This document shows, in pieces, positions 8,413-17,562 of a DNA stretch of 43,744 nucleotides. Source of the DNA: Acholeplasmataceae bacterium (GTDB taxonomy: Bacteria; Bacillota_I; Bacilli_A; Acholeplasmatales; Acholeplasmataceae); NCBI GenBank assembly GCA_024709245.1, contig JANJXB010000110.1:1-43744 (forward strand), read 5' to 3'. Under the pieces are notes generated by a model, which worked only from the letters and a program-made list of their open reading frames with translations, ran no database searches and was not told where the DNA came from. The position numbers were made by a program, and so were the translations under genes. Every line of letters starts with the position of its first letter. Within the stretch, counting starts at the first letter, position 1.

Positions 8413-8432
8413 TATGATACAATAAATATGGT
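8413..8432 (+). promoter_or_regulatory. ansA extended -10 promoter
   Basis: TATGATACAATAA at 8413-8425 contains TG-A-TACAAT, an extended -10 with TACAAT at 8418-8423. No good -35 is visible. The expected start near 8430 leaves a leader of about 9 bases that is essentially the ribosome-binding site GGTGATCC. Confidence 0.6.
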
Positions 8433-8438
8433 GATCCT

Positions 8439-9419
8439 ATGAAGAAAAAGACGATTTTAATCATTTTTACAGGTGGTACAATCTCAATGACGAAGCATCA
8501 AGTTACCAGTAAAGCTGTCATCAATGACAACCATTCTGAGTTGCTTGAAAACATCAGTTCTGAGCTCAAGAACATTCAACTCGAGTCTTACCAATTTTCC
8601 TTGAAGCCTTCCCCTTCAATTACTCCAGGTGATATGTTTGAATTGGCTAAACTTACGCAGCAATACATCAATAATCCACAAATTGATGGTATAGTGATTA
8701 CGCATGGTACTGACACTCTTGAAGAGTCTGCTTACTTTTTAGATTTGTATTTAGACACAAAAAAACCTGTCGTTTTTACAGGTTCTATGCGCAATTTTTC
8801 TGAACTTGGATTCGATGGTTTGAGCAATTTGGTTTCTTCTATTTATGTTGCTGCATCGCCTGAATCAATTAAAAAAGGCGTTTTAATCGTCATGAATGAT
8901 GAAATCAATGCTGCTGCTGAGGTCACAAAGTCTCATACTCTCGCTCTTGATACATTCAAGTCCATGGAGTTTGGACCTATTGGAATCGTTGAACAAACCA
9001 ACGTTTTATACTATCGTGAGACTCACTATCCCCAGACGATACTCGCTCCTGATCGTATTGAGACAAACGTTGAAATCGTCAAAGTCTATTCTGGTTCAAG
9101 TTCACTTATACTAAACCTACTGATTGACCATGGTGTTAAGGGTATTATTCTTGAAGCATTAGGTCGTGGCAATGTTCCACCGATGATGTTGCCTGGAATC
9201 ACGCGTGCCATTGAACAAAACATTCCTGTACTCATTACTTCACGTTGTCCCAAAGGTCGTGTATTGGATAGTTATGGTTATGAGGGTGGTGGTCATCACC
9301 TAAGACAACTTGGTGTCATCTTCACTGAAAACTTGAATAGTCAAAAAGCTCGTATCCGATTGATGCTAACTTTAGGCCTTACATCGGACGTTTCAAAAAT
9401 TAAAAATTACTTCTCGTGA
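8439..9419 (+). CDS. ansA: L-asparaginase
   Basis: 326 aa; hydrolyses asparagine to aspartate and ammonia. Catalytic motifs are visible: TGGTIS near the N-terminus (first catalytic Thr), THGTDTLEE (second Thr plus Asp) and the Lys in EVTKSHTLALDTF. ALGRGNVPP is also family-typical. There is no signal peptide, so it is a cytoplasmic type I-like enzyme. The ribosome-binding site is GGTGATCC directly before the start, an 8-base match to the region of 16S rRNA 5' of the usual anti-SD core. Alone between a gene-poor stretch and a membrane-protein gene, with no pathway neighbour. Confidence 0.93.
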   Translation: MKKKTILIIFTGGTISMTKHQVTSKAVINDNHSELLENISSELKNIQLESYQFSLKPSPSITPGDMFELAKLTQQYINNPQIDGIVITHGTDTLEESAYFLDLYLDTKKPVVFTGSMRNFSELGFDGLSNLVSSIYVAASPESIKKGVLIVMNDEINAAAEVTKSHTLALDTFKSMEFGPIGIVEQTNVLYYRETHYPQTILAPDRIETNVEIVKVYSGSSSLILNLLIDHGVKGIILEALGRGNVPPMMLPGITRAIEQNIPVLITSRCPKGRVLDSYGYEGGGHHLRQLGVIFTENLNSQKARIRLMLTLGLTSDVSKIKNYFS

Positions 9420-9425
9420 TCAACT

Positions 9426-10115
9426 ATGAAAAACATCACACGCGTTTTGAGAGATCGAAAGTCGTATCGATTGATATTTCCCTATCTCGTTTTAATCTTC
9501 GGATTGCTCGGTATTTTGATGTTGTATGGAGATTCACTCTACGATCCAACAGCATCACGCACAGTACTCACAACATCTTTTTATTTCACAACTCAATCCA
9601 ACATCATCATTACGGTAATAGCATTGCTCTATTTACTCAACCAAGAATCAAAACCCTGGTTTAAATATTTAGCCTTCATTGCTCTAGTGAACATCTTCAT
9701 GACTGGAATCATTTTCCATATTCTGATTACACCTTATATGAGTGGAGTCAGTTTTCTCAATCATTTGTTACACACCATCAATCCTATACTTTATATCGCA
9801 TTTTACTTTCTGATCCTCAAGGATTTCATCACTCAAAAAAAGATATGGTTAGGTCTTATCTACCCACTCATTTACGTTGCTTTTGTGTTCCTATTGGTCG
9901 AACCCATCTTTGGTGATTTACTTGACCAGCAATTGCCTGATTTCGTAGGAGCAAGATATGTCTATCCCTTCCTAGATCCAAGGGAATATGAACAGGGATT
10001 TCGAGGGTTATTGCTCTTCAATTTAGGAATTGTCACACCACTCATTGTTGCTGCAACTTCACTCATGATATTTCTTAAAACACAGTTTGAAAAAAAATTC
10101 TTCTCTTCAAAATAA
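9426..10115 (+). CDS. Pr6Pr-like multipass membrane protein
   Basis: 229 aa with about six hydrophobic helices (roughly residues 18-38, 48-70, 78-100, 112-130, 138-160, 192-216). SFYFTTQSNIIITV near helix 2 and the conserved HTINPILYIAFYF segment match the pattern I associate with the Pr6Pr / FAR-17a-AIG1-like family, whose function is poorly known. It starts 6 bases after the ansA stop, with GTGATC from the ansA end as the only Shine-Dalgarno-like sequence, so it is likely cotranscribed with ansA. No catalytic residues are recognised. Confidence 0.7.
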   Translation: MKNITRVLRDRKSYRLIFPYLVLIFGLLGILMLYGDSLYDPTASRTVLTTSFYFTTQSNIIITVIALLYLLNQESKPWFKYLAFIALVNIFMTGIIFHILITPYMSGVSFLNHLLHTINPILYIAFYFLILKDFITQKKIWLGLIYPLIYVAFVFLLVEPIFGDLLDQQLPDFVGARYVYPFLDPREYEQGFRGLLLFNLGIVTPLIVAATSLMIFLKTQFEKKFFSSK

Positions 10116-10156
10116 AAAAGCGAATTTTTCCAAATCATGGAAATTTCGCTTTTCAT
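10112..10156. terminator. Bidirectional terminator
   Basis: AGCGAA with TTCGCT and TTCC with GGAA form an imperfect stem at about 10119-10150, flanked by an A-run on the left and a T-run on the right. It serves the convergent membrane-protein gene (+) and deoB (-). Confidence 0.7.
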
Positions 10157-10164
10157 TTTATGTT

Positions 10165-11343
10165 TTATTGAACAATCCATTTCAAGAATGATTTTCCATA
10201 TTTTGGTTTTTCAGTCTTAAAATTGTCATTGATACTATAACCAACATCTGCAAATGTGTTTAATACTGGGAGTTGCTTCCCTTGAATGAATCGCTTCGAA
10301 TAGACCAGTAAAGGAACATACTCTCTTGTATGATCTGTTCCATGGAATGTTGGGTCATTGCCATGATCAGCAGTCAGGATGAGCAAATCATCTTCATTCA
10401 AGTTCTGTACCAGTAATGGCAGTTGAAGGTCAAAATCTTCAATGGCTTTCCCATATCCAATCGGGTCTCTGCGATGACCATAAAGTGCATCAAAATCAAC
10501 CAGATTCAAGAAGCATAATCCTGTAAAATCTCGCTTTGCCATCTCGGTGATCTGTGCCATTCCATCATCATTAGATTTGGTTTTACTGTATTCAGTGATA
10601 CCATATCCATCAAAAATATCATTGATTTTTCCAAGTGCAATCACATCGTATCCTGCTTCGGATAAGAAATTCAGTGTTGTTTTTTCGTGAGGTTTTAATG
10701 CATAGTCATGTCGATTTGCTGTGCGTTTGAAATCATGTGCACTATTTCCCAGAAAAGGTCGAGCAATAATTCTTCCCACTTTCCATTCTGGTTTCATGGT
10801 GATTTCACGGGCAATCTCACAGATTCGATATTGCTCTTCAATCGGAATGATCTCTTCATGCATCGCAATTTGCAGCACTGAATCCGCCGATGTATAAACA
10901 ATCAAATCACCTGTTTTCACATGGTGCTCACCTAAATCACGCATGATATCAGTTCCTGATGCAGATATGTTCCCAACGATTTTTCTTCCCGTTTTTGTTT
11001 CCAATTCGTGAATCAATTCAGCAGGAAACCCAGTATCTGTGAACGTTTTAAATGGTTTGGTGATGTACATGCCCATCATTTCCCAGTGCCCTGTCATGGT
11101 GTCTTTTCCAAGTGATGCTTCTTTAATTTTTGTATAGAAAGCAGATGGGCTTTTGACAGCTGGCACACCTTTGATGGGTGCAATATTCCCATATCCAAAT
11201 TGAGTCAAGTGCGGTAAATTGAGATTCATTTTTTCAGCAATATGTCCAATGGTATTGGATCCAACATCATTGTATGCTTTTGCATCTGGGGCTTCTCCAA
11301 TCCCTAAACTGTCTAGCACAATTAAGAAAATACGTTTATACAT
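10165..11343 (-). CDS. deoB: Phosphopentomutase
   Basis: 392 aa; interconverts ribose-1-phosphate (or deoxyribose-1-phosphate) with the 5-phosphate, linking nucleoside salvage to the pentose pathway. An alkaline-phosphatase-superfamily metalloenzyme: N-terminal [14 protein letters not shown], the DTMTGHWE phospho-threonine region and C-terminal [19 protein letters not shown] metal ligands. The open frame extends upstream, but GGAGG 6 bases before ATG 11343 fixes the start; an adjacent ATG at 11346 is possible. It overlaps the end of xerD by 8 bases. Confidence 0.95.
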   Translation of the reverse strand: MYKRIFLIVLDSLGIGEAPDAKAYNDVGSNTIGHIAEKMNLNLPHLTQFGYGNIAPIKGVPAVKSPSAFYTKIKEASLGKDTMTGHWEMMGMYITKPFKTFTDTGFPAELIHELETKTGRKIVGNISASGTDIMRDLGEHHVKTGDLIVYTSADSVLQIAMHEEIIPIEEQYRICEIAREITMKPEWKVGRIIARPFLGNSAHDFKRTANRHDYALKPHEKTTLNFLSEAGYDVIALGKINDIFDGYGITEYSKTKSNDDGMAQITEMAKRDFTGLCFLNLVDFDALYGHRRDPIGYGKAIEDFDLQLPLLVQNLNEDDLLILTADHGNDPTFHGTDHTREYVPLLVYSKRFIQGKQLPVLNTFADVGYSINDNFKTEKPKYGKSFLKWIVQ

Positions 11344-12241
11344 CATGTTCCTCCTTCGCACGTGGATGTGCGCTCTTGTATATTTCTTTGATTCTTTGTT
11401 GACTGATGTGTGTGTAAATTTGTGTCGTTGATATGTCTTCATGTCCGAGCAAGGACTGAAGTGTTCTTAAATCCATCCCATTTTCGAGTAAGTGCGTTGC
11501 AAATGAATGTCTCAGCGTATGTGGCGAACATTCCGTCTCAACTCCTGCATCATGTGATAATTTCTTGAGCAACTTGAAGAATCCCTGTCTCGATAAACGT
11601 TCACCTTTTTGATTCAGAAACAAATATGAGTTTTTAAAGTTTCCAAGTAGCTGATCTCTTCCCTTGACCATATAGTTTCTGAGTGCAATCATGCTCATGT
11701 CTGAGATCGGAACCATACGTTCTTTTGCTCCTTTACCCTTGACAACAACATATCCCTGATTGATATGGATATCTTCCATTTCGATGTCAAGAAGTTCAGT
11801 CACTCTGAGACCAGATCCATAGATAAGTTCAAGTAATGCCATGTTTCTTAATCCCAGTGGCTTTGTCTTATCCACCTGTTCCAAGATTCTCACGACTTCA
11901 TCAACTGATAATACTTGAGGGAGTTTTTTCTCAATCTTAGGTGATGAAAAACCTTTAGCGACATCTTGATCAACTTCTTTCTCAAGCATCAAGAAATGAT
12001 GAAAACCTTTGATTGCAGTCAGTTTACGCGCTAAACTTTTGGTTGTCATTTGACGTTTCAAGCTTCTCAAATATGCCTCAATGTGTGCTTTTTCAATGAA
12101 TTTTGGTTTGGTGATGCCATGATATTTTTCAAGAAAAAAAACATACTGTTTCAAATCTCTGAGATAAGATTCAATGGTATTTTCACTGGATCCTTTTTCA
12201 TTTTTTAAATAATACTCAAAATCTTTTAGGATGTATTTCAT
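11336..12241 (-). CDS. xerD: Tyrosine recombinase XerD-like
   Basis: 301 aa site-specific recombinase, probably resolving chromosome dimers at dif. N-terminal SAM-like DNA-binding domain (1-90), then the catalytic domain with Arg in YGSGLRVTE, Lys in [38 protein letters not shown] and the nucleophile Tyr in that last motif. Length and motifs fit XerD/XerC; which of the two is uncertain from one copy. Start overlaps the hemW stop (ATGA). No att-like repeats nearby, so it is not an integrase of a local element. Confidence 0.88.
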   Translation of the reverse strand: MKYILKDFEYYLKNEKGSSENTIESYLRDLKQYVFFLEKYHGITKPKFIEKAHIEAYLRSLKRQMTTKSLARKLTAIKGFHHFLMLEKEVDQDVAKGFSSPKIEKKLPQVLSVDEVVRILEQVDKTKPLGLRNMALLELIYGSGLRVTELLDIEMEDIHINQGYVVVKGKGAKERMVPISDMSMIALRNYMVKGRDQLLGNFKNSYLFLNQKGERLSRQGFFKLLKKLSHDAGVETECSPHTLRHSFATHLLENGMDLRTLQSLLGHEDISTTQIYTHISQQRIKEIYKSAHPRAKEEHDV

Positions 12242-13329
12242 ATGAACACCATAAAGACTTGATTGCCAAGAAAGATGCCTTTCTCAGTTAATTTCAGATG
12301 ATCTTCTTGTATCTCAATCAAGCCAATCTCCATTTTTTCTTTCAATTGTGGATACTTCATCATGACGTCAATCCCATATTTTTCACGAATCTCTGAGAGA
12401 TTGACACCCTCAATTTTCCGAAGTCCAAAAATGAGTTCATCTTGAAGAAGCATATTGTGATCTTGAATTTCATTTCTTTCCATGGGTTCAATGAGATACT
12501 TGGGTAGTGAATGGTGGTTATAGGTCCGAATACCACGAATGAATCCATGCGCTCCTAATCCTACACCTATGTAATCCCCAAGTGTCCAGTAAATCAGATT
12601 ATGAAGAGAGACATGACCTTGCTTTGCGTAATTGGATATCTCATAATGTGTAAATCCCTGGCTTTTAAGTTCATCCATCACAATTTGATACATGGTTGCT
12701 TCAGTATCTTCGTCCATAGATTCAAACTTACCGCGTAAATATTGATGATAGAAATACGTTTTTTCTTCAAGTATTAATGAATAACAGGATACATGTGTGA
12801 TGTCTAAATTCTTGATGTGGATTAAATCCTCTTTGAGCAATTCAATGGTTTGTCCTGGAATTGCGTAGATTAAGTCAATACTGATTCGATCAATACCGAT
12901 GGATTTTAAATGATCAACAACATCGTAGACTTGTTGATTTGTATGTTTTCGGTTTAAATACTTGAGTAATGTTTGATCAAATGTTTGAACTCCTAGACTA
13001 ATTCGATTGATTCCAAACTTTTTAAAAACGAGACCCTTGTCCGGATGATAGGATTCAGGATTTACTTCGATGGTCATTTCGATAGGATGGATGTCTTTTA
13101 AACCTTCAAGTAAATACTCAAGTTGAGCGGTAGAAAGCATCGAAGGCGTTCCGCCTCCGATGTATATGGTTTCAATCGTATGAAAATGTGCACGGTAACT
13201 TTCAATTTCACGTCGTAATGCTTGTAGATACGTGTCAATCATTTCTTGATTTTTCGGAACTCTTTTCACAAAATCACAATAATGACAGATATGTTCGCAA
13301 AATGGAATATGAATGTATAAACCTTTCAT
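12238..13329 (-). CDS. hemW: HemW-like radical SAM protein (coproporphyrinogen dehydrogenase-like heme chaperone)
   Basis: 363 aa. The radical-SAM cluster motif CEHICHYCDF (CxxxCxxC) is at residues about 10-19, followed by IYIGGGTPS and EVNPESYHPDKG, as in the HemN/HemW family. It lacks the N-terminal part of HemN, as HemW does, and HemW is known to bind heme and deliver it rather than oxidise coproporphyrinogen. ATG 13329 has GGAGT 7 bases upstream. First gene of the hemW-xerD-deoB run. No other heme gene is in the window. Confidence 0.88.
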   Translation of the reverse strand: MKGLYIHIPFCEHICHYCDFVKRVPKNQEMIDTYLQALRREIESYRAHFHTIETIYIGGGTPSMLSTAQLEYLLEGLKDIHPIEMTIEVNPESYHPDKGLVFKKFGINRISLGVQTFDQTLLKYLNRKHTNQQVYDVVDHLKSIGIDRISIDLIYAIPGQTIELLKEDLIHIKNLDITHVSCYSLILEEKTYFYHQYLRGKFESMDEDTEATMYQIVMDELKSQGFTHYEISNYAKQGHVSLHNLIYWTLGDYIGVGLGAHGFIRGIRTYNHHSLPKYLIEPMERNEIQDHNMLLQDELIFGLRKIEGVNLSEIREKYGIDVMMKYPQLKEKMEIGLIEIQEDHLKLTEKGIFLGNQVFMVFI

Positions 13330-13348
13330 GGTTTCACTCCTTATCTCT

Positions 13349-13377
13349 ATTATACCTCAAAATGGTTTACATAACAA
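13349..13377 (-). promoter_or_regulatory. Promoter of hemW-xerD-deoB
   Basis: On the minus strand TTGTTA (13372-13377), 17-base spacer, TATAAT (13349-13354). Its -35 lies in the tail of the lepA terminator. Confidence 0.7.
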
Positions 13378-13406
13378 AGAAAAAGTGACGAGAACTACTC
13401 GTCACT
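13376..13406 (-). terminator. lepA terminator
   Basis: On the minus strand AGTGACGAG, loop TAGTT, CTCGTCACT (13384-13406), then a T-rich run. The 5' arm is made from the last codons of lepA. Confidence 0.85.
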
Positions 13407-15218
13407 ATTGGATAAAATCGCCATGAATGCTTCCTGTGGGACATCGACACGTCCTAAGGATTTCATCTTTTTCTTTCCTTCTTTTTGTTTCTCTAAAAGC
13501 TTCTTTTTACGGCTGATGTCACCACCATAACACTTGGCAAGGACATCTTTTCTCATAGCCTTGATGGTTTCTCTTGCAATGATTTTGGTACCTAAGGCAG
13601 CTTGTACTGGGATTTCAAACATTTGTCTTGGGATCAATTTGACCATTTTTTCACAAATGATTTTACCTCGTTGATAAGCAAAATCTCGATGAACAATTAA
13701 AGACAATGCGTCAACCACTTCACCATTCAGGAGAATATCCATCTTCTGTAGATTCGATCTCTTATATCCACCCATCTCATAGTCAAAGGATGCATAACCC
13801 TTGGTTGATGATTTCAATTTATCGAAGAAATCGTAGACAATTTCCGAAAGTGGCAATTCATAATGGATATGAACACGATTCGAATCGATGTATTTCATAT
13901 CTCCAAAAATACCACGTTTTTTCTGTGATATGTCCATAATCGCACCGACATATTCTTTTGGGGACATGGTGGATGCTTTAATGTAAGGTTCTTCAATATA
14001 ATCAATCCGTTGTGGATCGGGTAATCTCGATGGGTTATCGACAAGAATCATCGTACCGTCTGTCAAATAAACATGATAGATAACTGAGGGTGCAGTAGCA
14101 ATCAATTCGATATTGAATTCTCGGTGAATTCTTTCTTGAATGATATCCATGTGGAGTAATCCAAGGAATCCTGTTCGAAATCCAAACCCTAGAGCTTGAG
14201 ATGTTTCAGGTTCATATTTAAGTGAGGCATCGTTTAATTTCAATTTTTCAAGTGCATCTTTTAAGTCGTTGAACTGGTCGGAATCGATTGGATAAAGCCC
14301 GCAGAACACGACAGAGTTCATGGTTCTATACCCTGGAAGTGCTTCTTTTGCATGATTGTTTGCATACGTGATGGTATCACCTACTCGGACAGTTCCAATG
14401 TCTTTGATGGATGCAGTCAAGTAGCCAACATCACCTGGACCCAGAATATCACGCTTGATAACCTTGGGCGTATGAACACCCACTTCAATCACTTCAAACT
14501 TAGCATTGGTAGCCATAAACTCAATCATATCGCCTTTTGAAATGGTTCCATTCACCACTCTGATGTATGGAATAACACCCTTGTACATATCAAAGATGGA
14601 GTCAAAAACAAGAGCCTGAAGAGGGGCTGTTGCATCACCTTTGGGTGCAGGAACATCATGAATAATACGCTCCAAAATGGTATCAATCCCGATGCCTTCC
14701 TTAGCGGATGCAAGAACAGCATCTTGAGCTGGAATACCAATAATATCTTCAATTTCTTTTTTTACTTTTTCAGGTTCAGCGGAAGGTAAATCAATTTTAT
14801 TGATGACTGGAATGATGGCCAAATCGTTATCAATTGCAAGGTAAACGTTGGCGAGTGTCTGTGCTTCAATGCCTTGTGCAGCATCAACAACCAAAATAGC
14901 TCCCTCACAAGCAGCAAGTGATCGAGAGACCTCATAGGTAAAGTCGACGTGACCTGGGGTGTCAATGAGATGCATGATGTACTCTTCCCCATTTTTCGCT
15001 TTATAAAGCATTTCCACGGCGTTAAGTTTGATGGTAATACCACGCTCTCTTTCGAGATCCATGGAGTCTAGAATTTGTTCTTTCATCTCACGATCACTGA
15101 CGGTATTGGTCACTTGTAGCAATCGGTCTGCCAGTGTTGACTTACCATGGTCGATGTGTGCGATGATGGAGAAGTTTCTAATCTTCTTTTGTCTTTCATT
15201 CAGTAATGCTTTATTCAT
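13395..15218 (-). CDS. lepA: Elongation factor 4 (LepA)
   Basis: 607 aa GTPase that acts on ribosomes stalled or mis-translocated under stress. G1 [14 protein letters not shown], switch/G2 around RERGITIK, G3 DTPGHVDF and G4 NKIDLPSA are present. Then come EF-G-like domains and the LepA-specific C-terminal domain ([19 protein letters not shown]). Full length for the family. Start ATG 15218 follows AAAGGA by 9 bases. It has its own promoter and terminator, so it is monocistronic here. Confidence 0.97.
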   Translation of the reverse strand: MNKALLNERQKKIRNFSIIAHIDHGKSTLADRLLQVTNTVSDREMKEQILDSMDLERERGITIKLNAVEMLYKAKNGEEYIMHLIDTPGHVDFTYEVSRSLAACEGAILVVDAAQGIEAQTLANVYLAIDNDLAIIPVINKIDLPSAEPEKVKKEIEDIIGIPAQDAVLASAKEGIGIDTILERIIHDVPAPKGDATAPLQALVFDSIFDMYKGVIPYIRVVNGTISKGDMIEFMATNAKFEVIEVGVHTPKVIKRDILGPGDVGYLTASIKDIGTVRVGDTITYANNHAKEALPGYRTMNSVVFCGLYPIDSDQFNDLKDALEKLKLNDASLKYEPETSQALGFGFRTGFLGLLHMDIIQERIHREFNIELIATAPSVIYHVYLTDGTMILVDNPSRLPDPQRIDYIEEPYIKASTMSPKEYVGAIMDISQKKRGIFGDMKYIDSNRVHIHYELPLSEIVYDFFDKLKSSTKGYASFDYEMGGYKRSNLQKMDILLNGEVVDALSLIVHRDFAYQRGKIICEKMVKLIPRQMFEIPVQAALGTKIIARETIKAMRKDVLAKCYGGDISRKKKLLEKQKEGKKKMKSLGRVDVPQEAFMAILSNSDE

Positions 15219-15243
15219 GTTTCAACGTCCTTTCGCCTGTATT

Positions 15244-15277
15244 ATTGTATCATAAAATGATACGAATAAAAGAACAA
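15244..15277 (-). promoter_or_regulatory. lepA promoter with overlapping palindrome
   Basis: On the minus strand the 13-mer TATGATACAATAA gives an extended -10 (TG-A-TACAAT, TACAAT at 15244-15249). TTGTTC at 15272-15277 lies 17 bases from the alternative -10 TATGAT. A perfect 17-bp palindrome, GTATCAT-AAA-ATGATAC (15247-15263 on +), overlaps the -10 and could be an operator. Confidence 0.6.
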
Positions 15278-15351
15278 TTCGATTCGATTCTTCAATATAT
15301 CATGAAAGTTAACAAGGAAAACGTTTTTATCGCTAAAGTTATCAAATGACG

Positions 15352-15381
15352 TTGCATATCAATTGACATTTATTGTATAAT
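15352..15381 (+). promoter_or_regulatory. Promoter of the flavin-motif lipoprotein gene
   Basis: TTGCAT (15352-15357), 18-base spacer, TATAAT (15376-15381). A better-looking TTGACA at 15363 is only 7 bases from the -10 and cannot be its -35. Confidence 0.65.
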
Positions 15382-15418
15382 GAATTCGTAAAGAAACAAT
15401 TCTAGGAGGAATTTAATA

Positions 15419-16195
15419 ATGAAGAAATTGATTGCACTTCTTTTTGTTGCGTTTCTTGCACTCGGTTTAGTCGCTTGCGCGGAAGATGAACCATCTTACG
15501 AATACGGCTACGGTGTAGGTTACGGTTTGGTACATGGTCACTATGTTGGAGTTGCCAAGGTTGTTCTTGACAAAGACGACAATGTTGTCAATGTACAGTT
15601 CGAAGAATACTATCTGCCATACAACGTTGGTCAGGTTGCTTACACTCCAGTTGAAGGCACTCCACAACCAGCAGACATTCTCACTGTTGTTGGATCCAGA
15701 GGTACAAGTTATTATGGCATGTATGTCAGTGTGAACGGCGTTCTTTTCACAGGTGCTGTTCAAGGTGAATCTGGTGCACAAAGCATCGCGTACACTGCAA
15801 CTGGTGTTGGCAATATCGAAACTTGGGTAGAAACAGAAGCAAACGCTAAGGCTTATGTCGAAGCAGTTGAAGCTAATCTCGTGTTCATTGCAAATGCTGA
15901 TGGTACAAGAAGTGCTTATGAATTCGGTAATGCAAGCGTGAAGCGCGGTTGGACTAAGTCCGCTACAGCATATTGGGCAAATGCAGCTTCTTATCCACTA
16001 GGATGGGGCGGTAACATGGCAGCAATGGCTGAAGCTATGGTTGGTACTAAACTTGATGCAACTGAAGCTGATCTCGTTAAAGACGGAACTTGGAAGATTG
16101 GAACCATCGTTACAGGTGCTACACTTTCTGACTTCGTTGATTACTATCTACTTGCACAAAGAGCATACGCTAACGCGCTTGCTGGCAAGAAATAA
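15419..16195 (+). CDS. Lipoprotein with FMN-binding-like flavinylation motif
   Basis: 258 aa. A signal peptide ends in lipobox LGLVAC with Cys20 as lipid anchor, so it is outside the membrane. Near residues 30-60 a Gly/Tyr-rich strand, YGLVHGHYVGVAKVVLDKDD, resembles the start of FMN_bind domains. Residues 231-237 read VTGATLS, matching the [S/T]GAT-x-[S/T] site at which ApbE attaches FMN to threonine in NqrC/RnfG and PplA-like proteins (Thr235 here). Inference: a surface electron carrier, or a degenerate relative. AGGAGGA sits 8 bases before ATG 15419. Monocistronic, between its own promoter and terminator. No ApbE or flavin-based respiratory gene is in the window. Confidence 0.7.
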   Translation: MKKLIALLFVAFLALGLVACAEDEPSYEYGYGVGYGLVHGHYVGVAKVVLDKDDNVVNVQFEEYYLPYNVGQVAYTPVEGTPQPADILTVVGSRGTSYYGMYVSVNGVLFTGAVQGESGAQSIAYTATGVGNIETWVETEANAKAYVEAVEANLVFIANADGTRSAYEFGNASVKRGWTKSATAYWANAASYPLGWGGNMAAMAEAMVGTKLDATEADLVKDGTWKIGTIVTGATLSDFVDYYLLAQRAYANALAGKK

Positions 16196-16210
16196 AACCT
16201 AATCGTTTAT

Positions 16211-16237
16211 AAAGGACATGCGAATGTCCTTTTTTTT
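16211..16237 (+). terminator. Strong intrinsic terminator
   Basis: AAAGGACAT, loop GCGA, ATGTCCTTT (16211-16232), followed by a run of T's. Ends the lipoprotein mRNA. Confidence 0.92.
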
Positions 16238-16253
16238 CGCATTTTTTTACAAC

Positions 16254-16287
16254 AAAAAAGCACATGCATATTGCTATGTCATGTGCT
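16254..16287 (-). terminator. Terminator of the CorC-type gene pair
   Basis: Minus-strand stem AGCACATG / CATGTGCT (16259-16287) with a 13-base loop, then TTTTTTG. It lies after the 16293-17561 gene. Confidence 0.8.
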
Positions 16288-16292
16288 ATTAA

Positions 16293-17561
16293 TCATTCAT
16301 CAGATTCTTGAACCAAAGTCATCGGTAAGACTTCAACAAGAACTTCAAGAACACGCTTGTTATCTGCCTCAGTGACTGTCACTTTTAAATATCGGAATCT
16401 AAATACATCACCAATCATCGGTATCCGACCCAGTTGATCTTGCACCCAGCCGTTGACTGTTGCATAATCCGCATCATCATCTTCTTCAATCTCAAGTGCT
16501 TCAAACAAATCATCTAAATCTGTATCACCTTTGACCTTAAAGTGTGTATCATCTATTTTTATGATCTGTTCAATGATTTCATCGTGTTCATCGAAAATAT
16601 CACCCACGATTTCTTCCAAGATATCTTCCATGGTGACAACACCGAGTGTCCCACCATATTCATCCTTGACAACTGCCATGTGAGATTTGTTTTCTTGAAG
16701 TAAATCCAGCAAGTGCGAAACTTTCATGTATTCAGTGACAAAAACTGGTTTTTTAATGATGTTCTCTAAGGGTTGGCGATCCAGAAGTACTTTATTGAAA
16801 TAATCCTTATAATTAATGACACCAATGATATGATCGATAGAACCCTCATAAACTGGTAGTCTGGAATATCCGGAATGTCTGAATGCATGCGTAATTCTTT
16901 TAATCGTTTCATCAGATGGAATGGCTACAACCTTGACACGAGGTGTAAATATTTCTTCTATCTTTAAATCGTCGAAGTCGATGACATTTCGAATCATTTC
17001 TTCTTCGTTTTCGTTGATTCCACCTTCTTGTTGTGCTTCAGAAACATAGGTGAGCAACTCCTCTTCAGTGATTGCAGGTGCATCTTCAAATTTAAAAAGT
17101 TTGCCCATAAGTTTTTGCCAAAAGCTAAAAATCACAACGAGAGGTGCTAAGATGAACATAAAAAACTGAATGGGCAATGTTACAGCAAGTGCAAACGATT
17201 CTGGGACACGTTTTGCAATGCTTTTGGGTGTGATTTCACCAAAAATGAGAACTAAAACAGTCATAACAGCTGTGGAAAGTGTTACACCTGCATTACCCCA
17301 GTACTGGATGAAAATAACAGTAGCTAGCGATGCAGATGCGATGTTAACGATGTTATTTCCGATCAAAATAGTGGTCAACACTTTATCAAAGTTTTCCGAC
17401 AAATAAAGTGTTCTTCCAGCACGTTTGTGTCCATTTTGAATCATATGCTTCAATTTAATCTGATTCAGTGACGAAAATGCGATTTCTGTTGCTGAAAAGA
17501 ATGCTGACATCATAATCAGCAATCCAATCAAAACGATGTATAATATTGTGATATCGTCCAT
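16293..17561 (-). CDS. CNNM/CorC-type hemolysin-family membrane protein, copy 1
   Basis: 422 aa. DUF21/CNNM transmembrane domain (residues about 1-175, with helices near 6-28, 58-80, 90-115 and 125-150), a CBS pair (about 195-330; FTPRVKVVAIP then HMAVVKDEYGGTLGVVTMEDILEEIVGDI) and a C-terminal CorC_HlyC domain (345-415). The family transports or regulates Mg2+ and other divalent cations; the hemolysin name is historical. One base separates its start from the stop of the paralogue upstream, so the two are cotranscribed and may heterodimerise. Confidence 0.9.
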   Translation of the reverse strand: MDDITILYIVLIGLLIMMSAFFSATEIAFSSLNQIKLKHMIQNGHKRAGRTLYLSENFDKVLTTILIGNNIVNIASASLATVIFIQYWGNAGVTLSTAVMTVLVLIFGEITPKSIAKRVPESFALAVTLPIQFFMFILAPLVVIFSFWQKLMGKLFKFEDAPAITEEELLTYVSEAQQEGGINENEEEMIRNVIDFDDLKIEEIFTPRVKVVAIPSDETIKRITHAFRHSGYSRLPVYEGSIDHIIGVINYKDYFNKVLLDRQPLENIIKKPVFVTEYMKVSHLLDLLQENKSHMAVVKDEYGGTLGVVTMEDILEEIVGDIFDEHDEIIEQIIKIDDTHFKVKGDTDLDDLFEALEIEEDDDADYATVNGWVQDQLGRIPMIGDVFRFRYLKVTVTEADNKRVLEVLVEVLPMTLVQESDE

Positions 17562-17562
17562 A

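Noticed and set aside
8130-8417. 95-codon ORF before ansA
   Set aside because: No ribosome-binding site, irregular hydrophobic composition, no recognisable motif, and it runs through the ansA promoter.
11336-12241. The recombinase as a phage or integron integrase
   Set aside because: Housekeeping neighbours, XerD length and motifs, and no attachment-site repeats nearby.
15363-15368. TTGACA as the -35 of the lipoprotein gene
   Set aside because: Only 7 bases from TATAAT; TTGCAT at 15352 has workable spacing.
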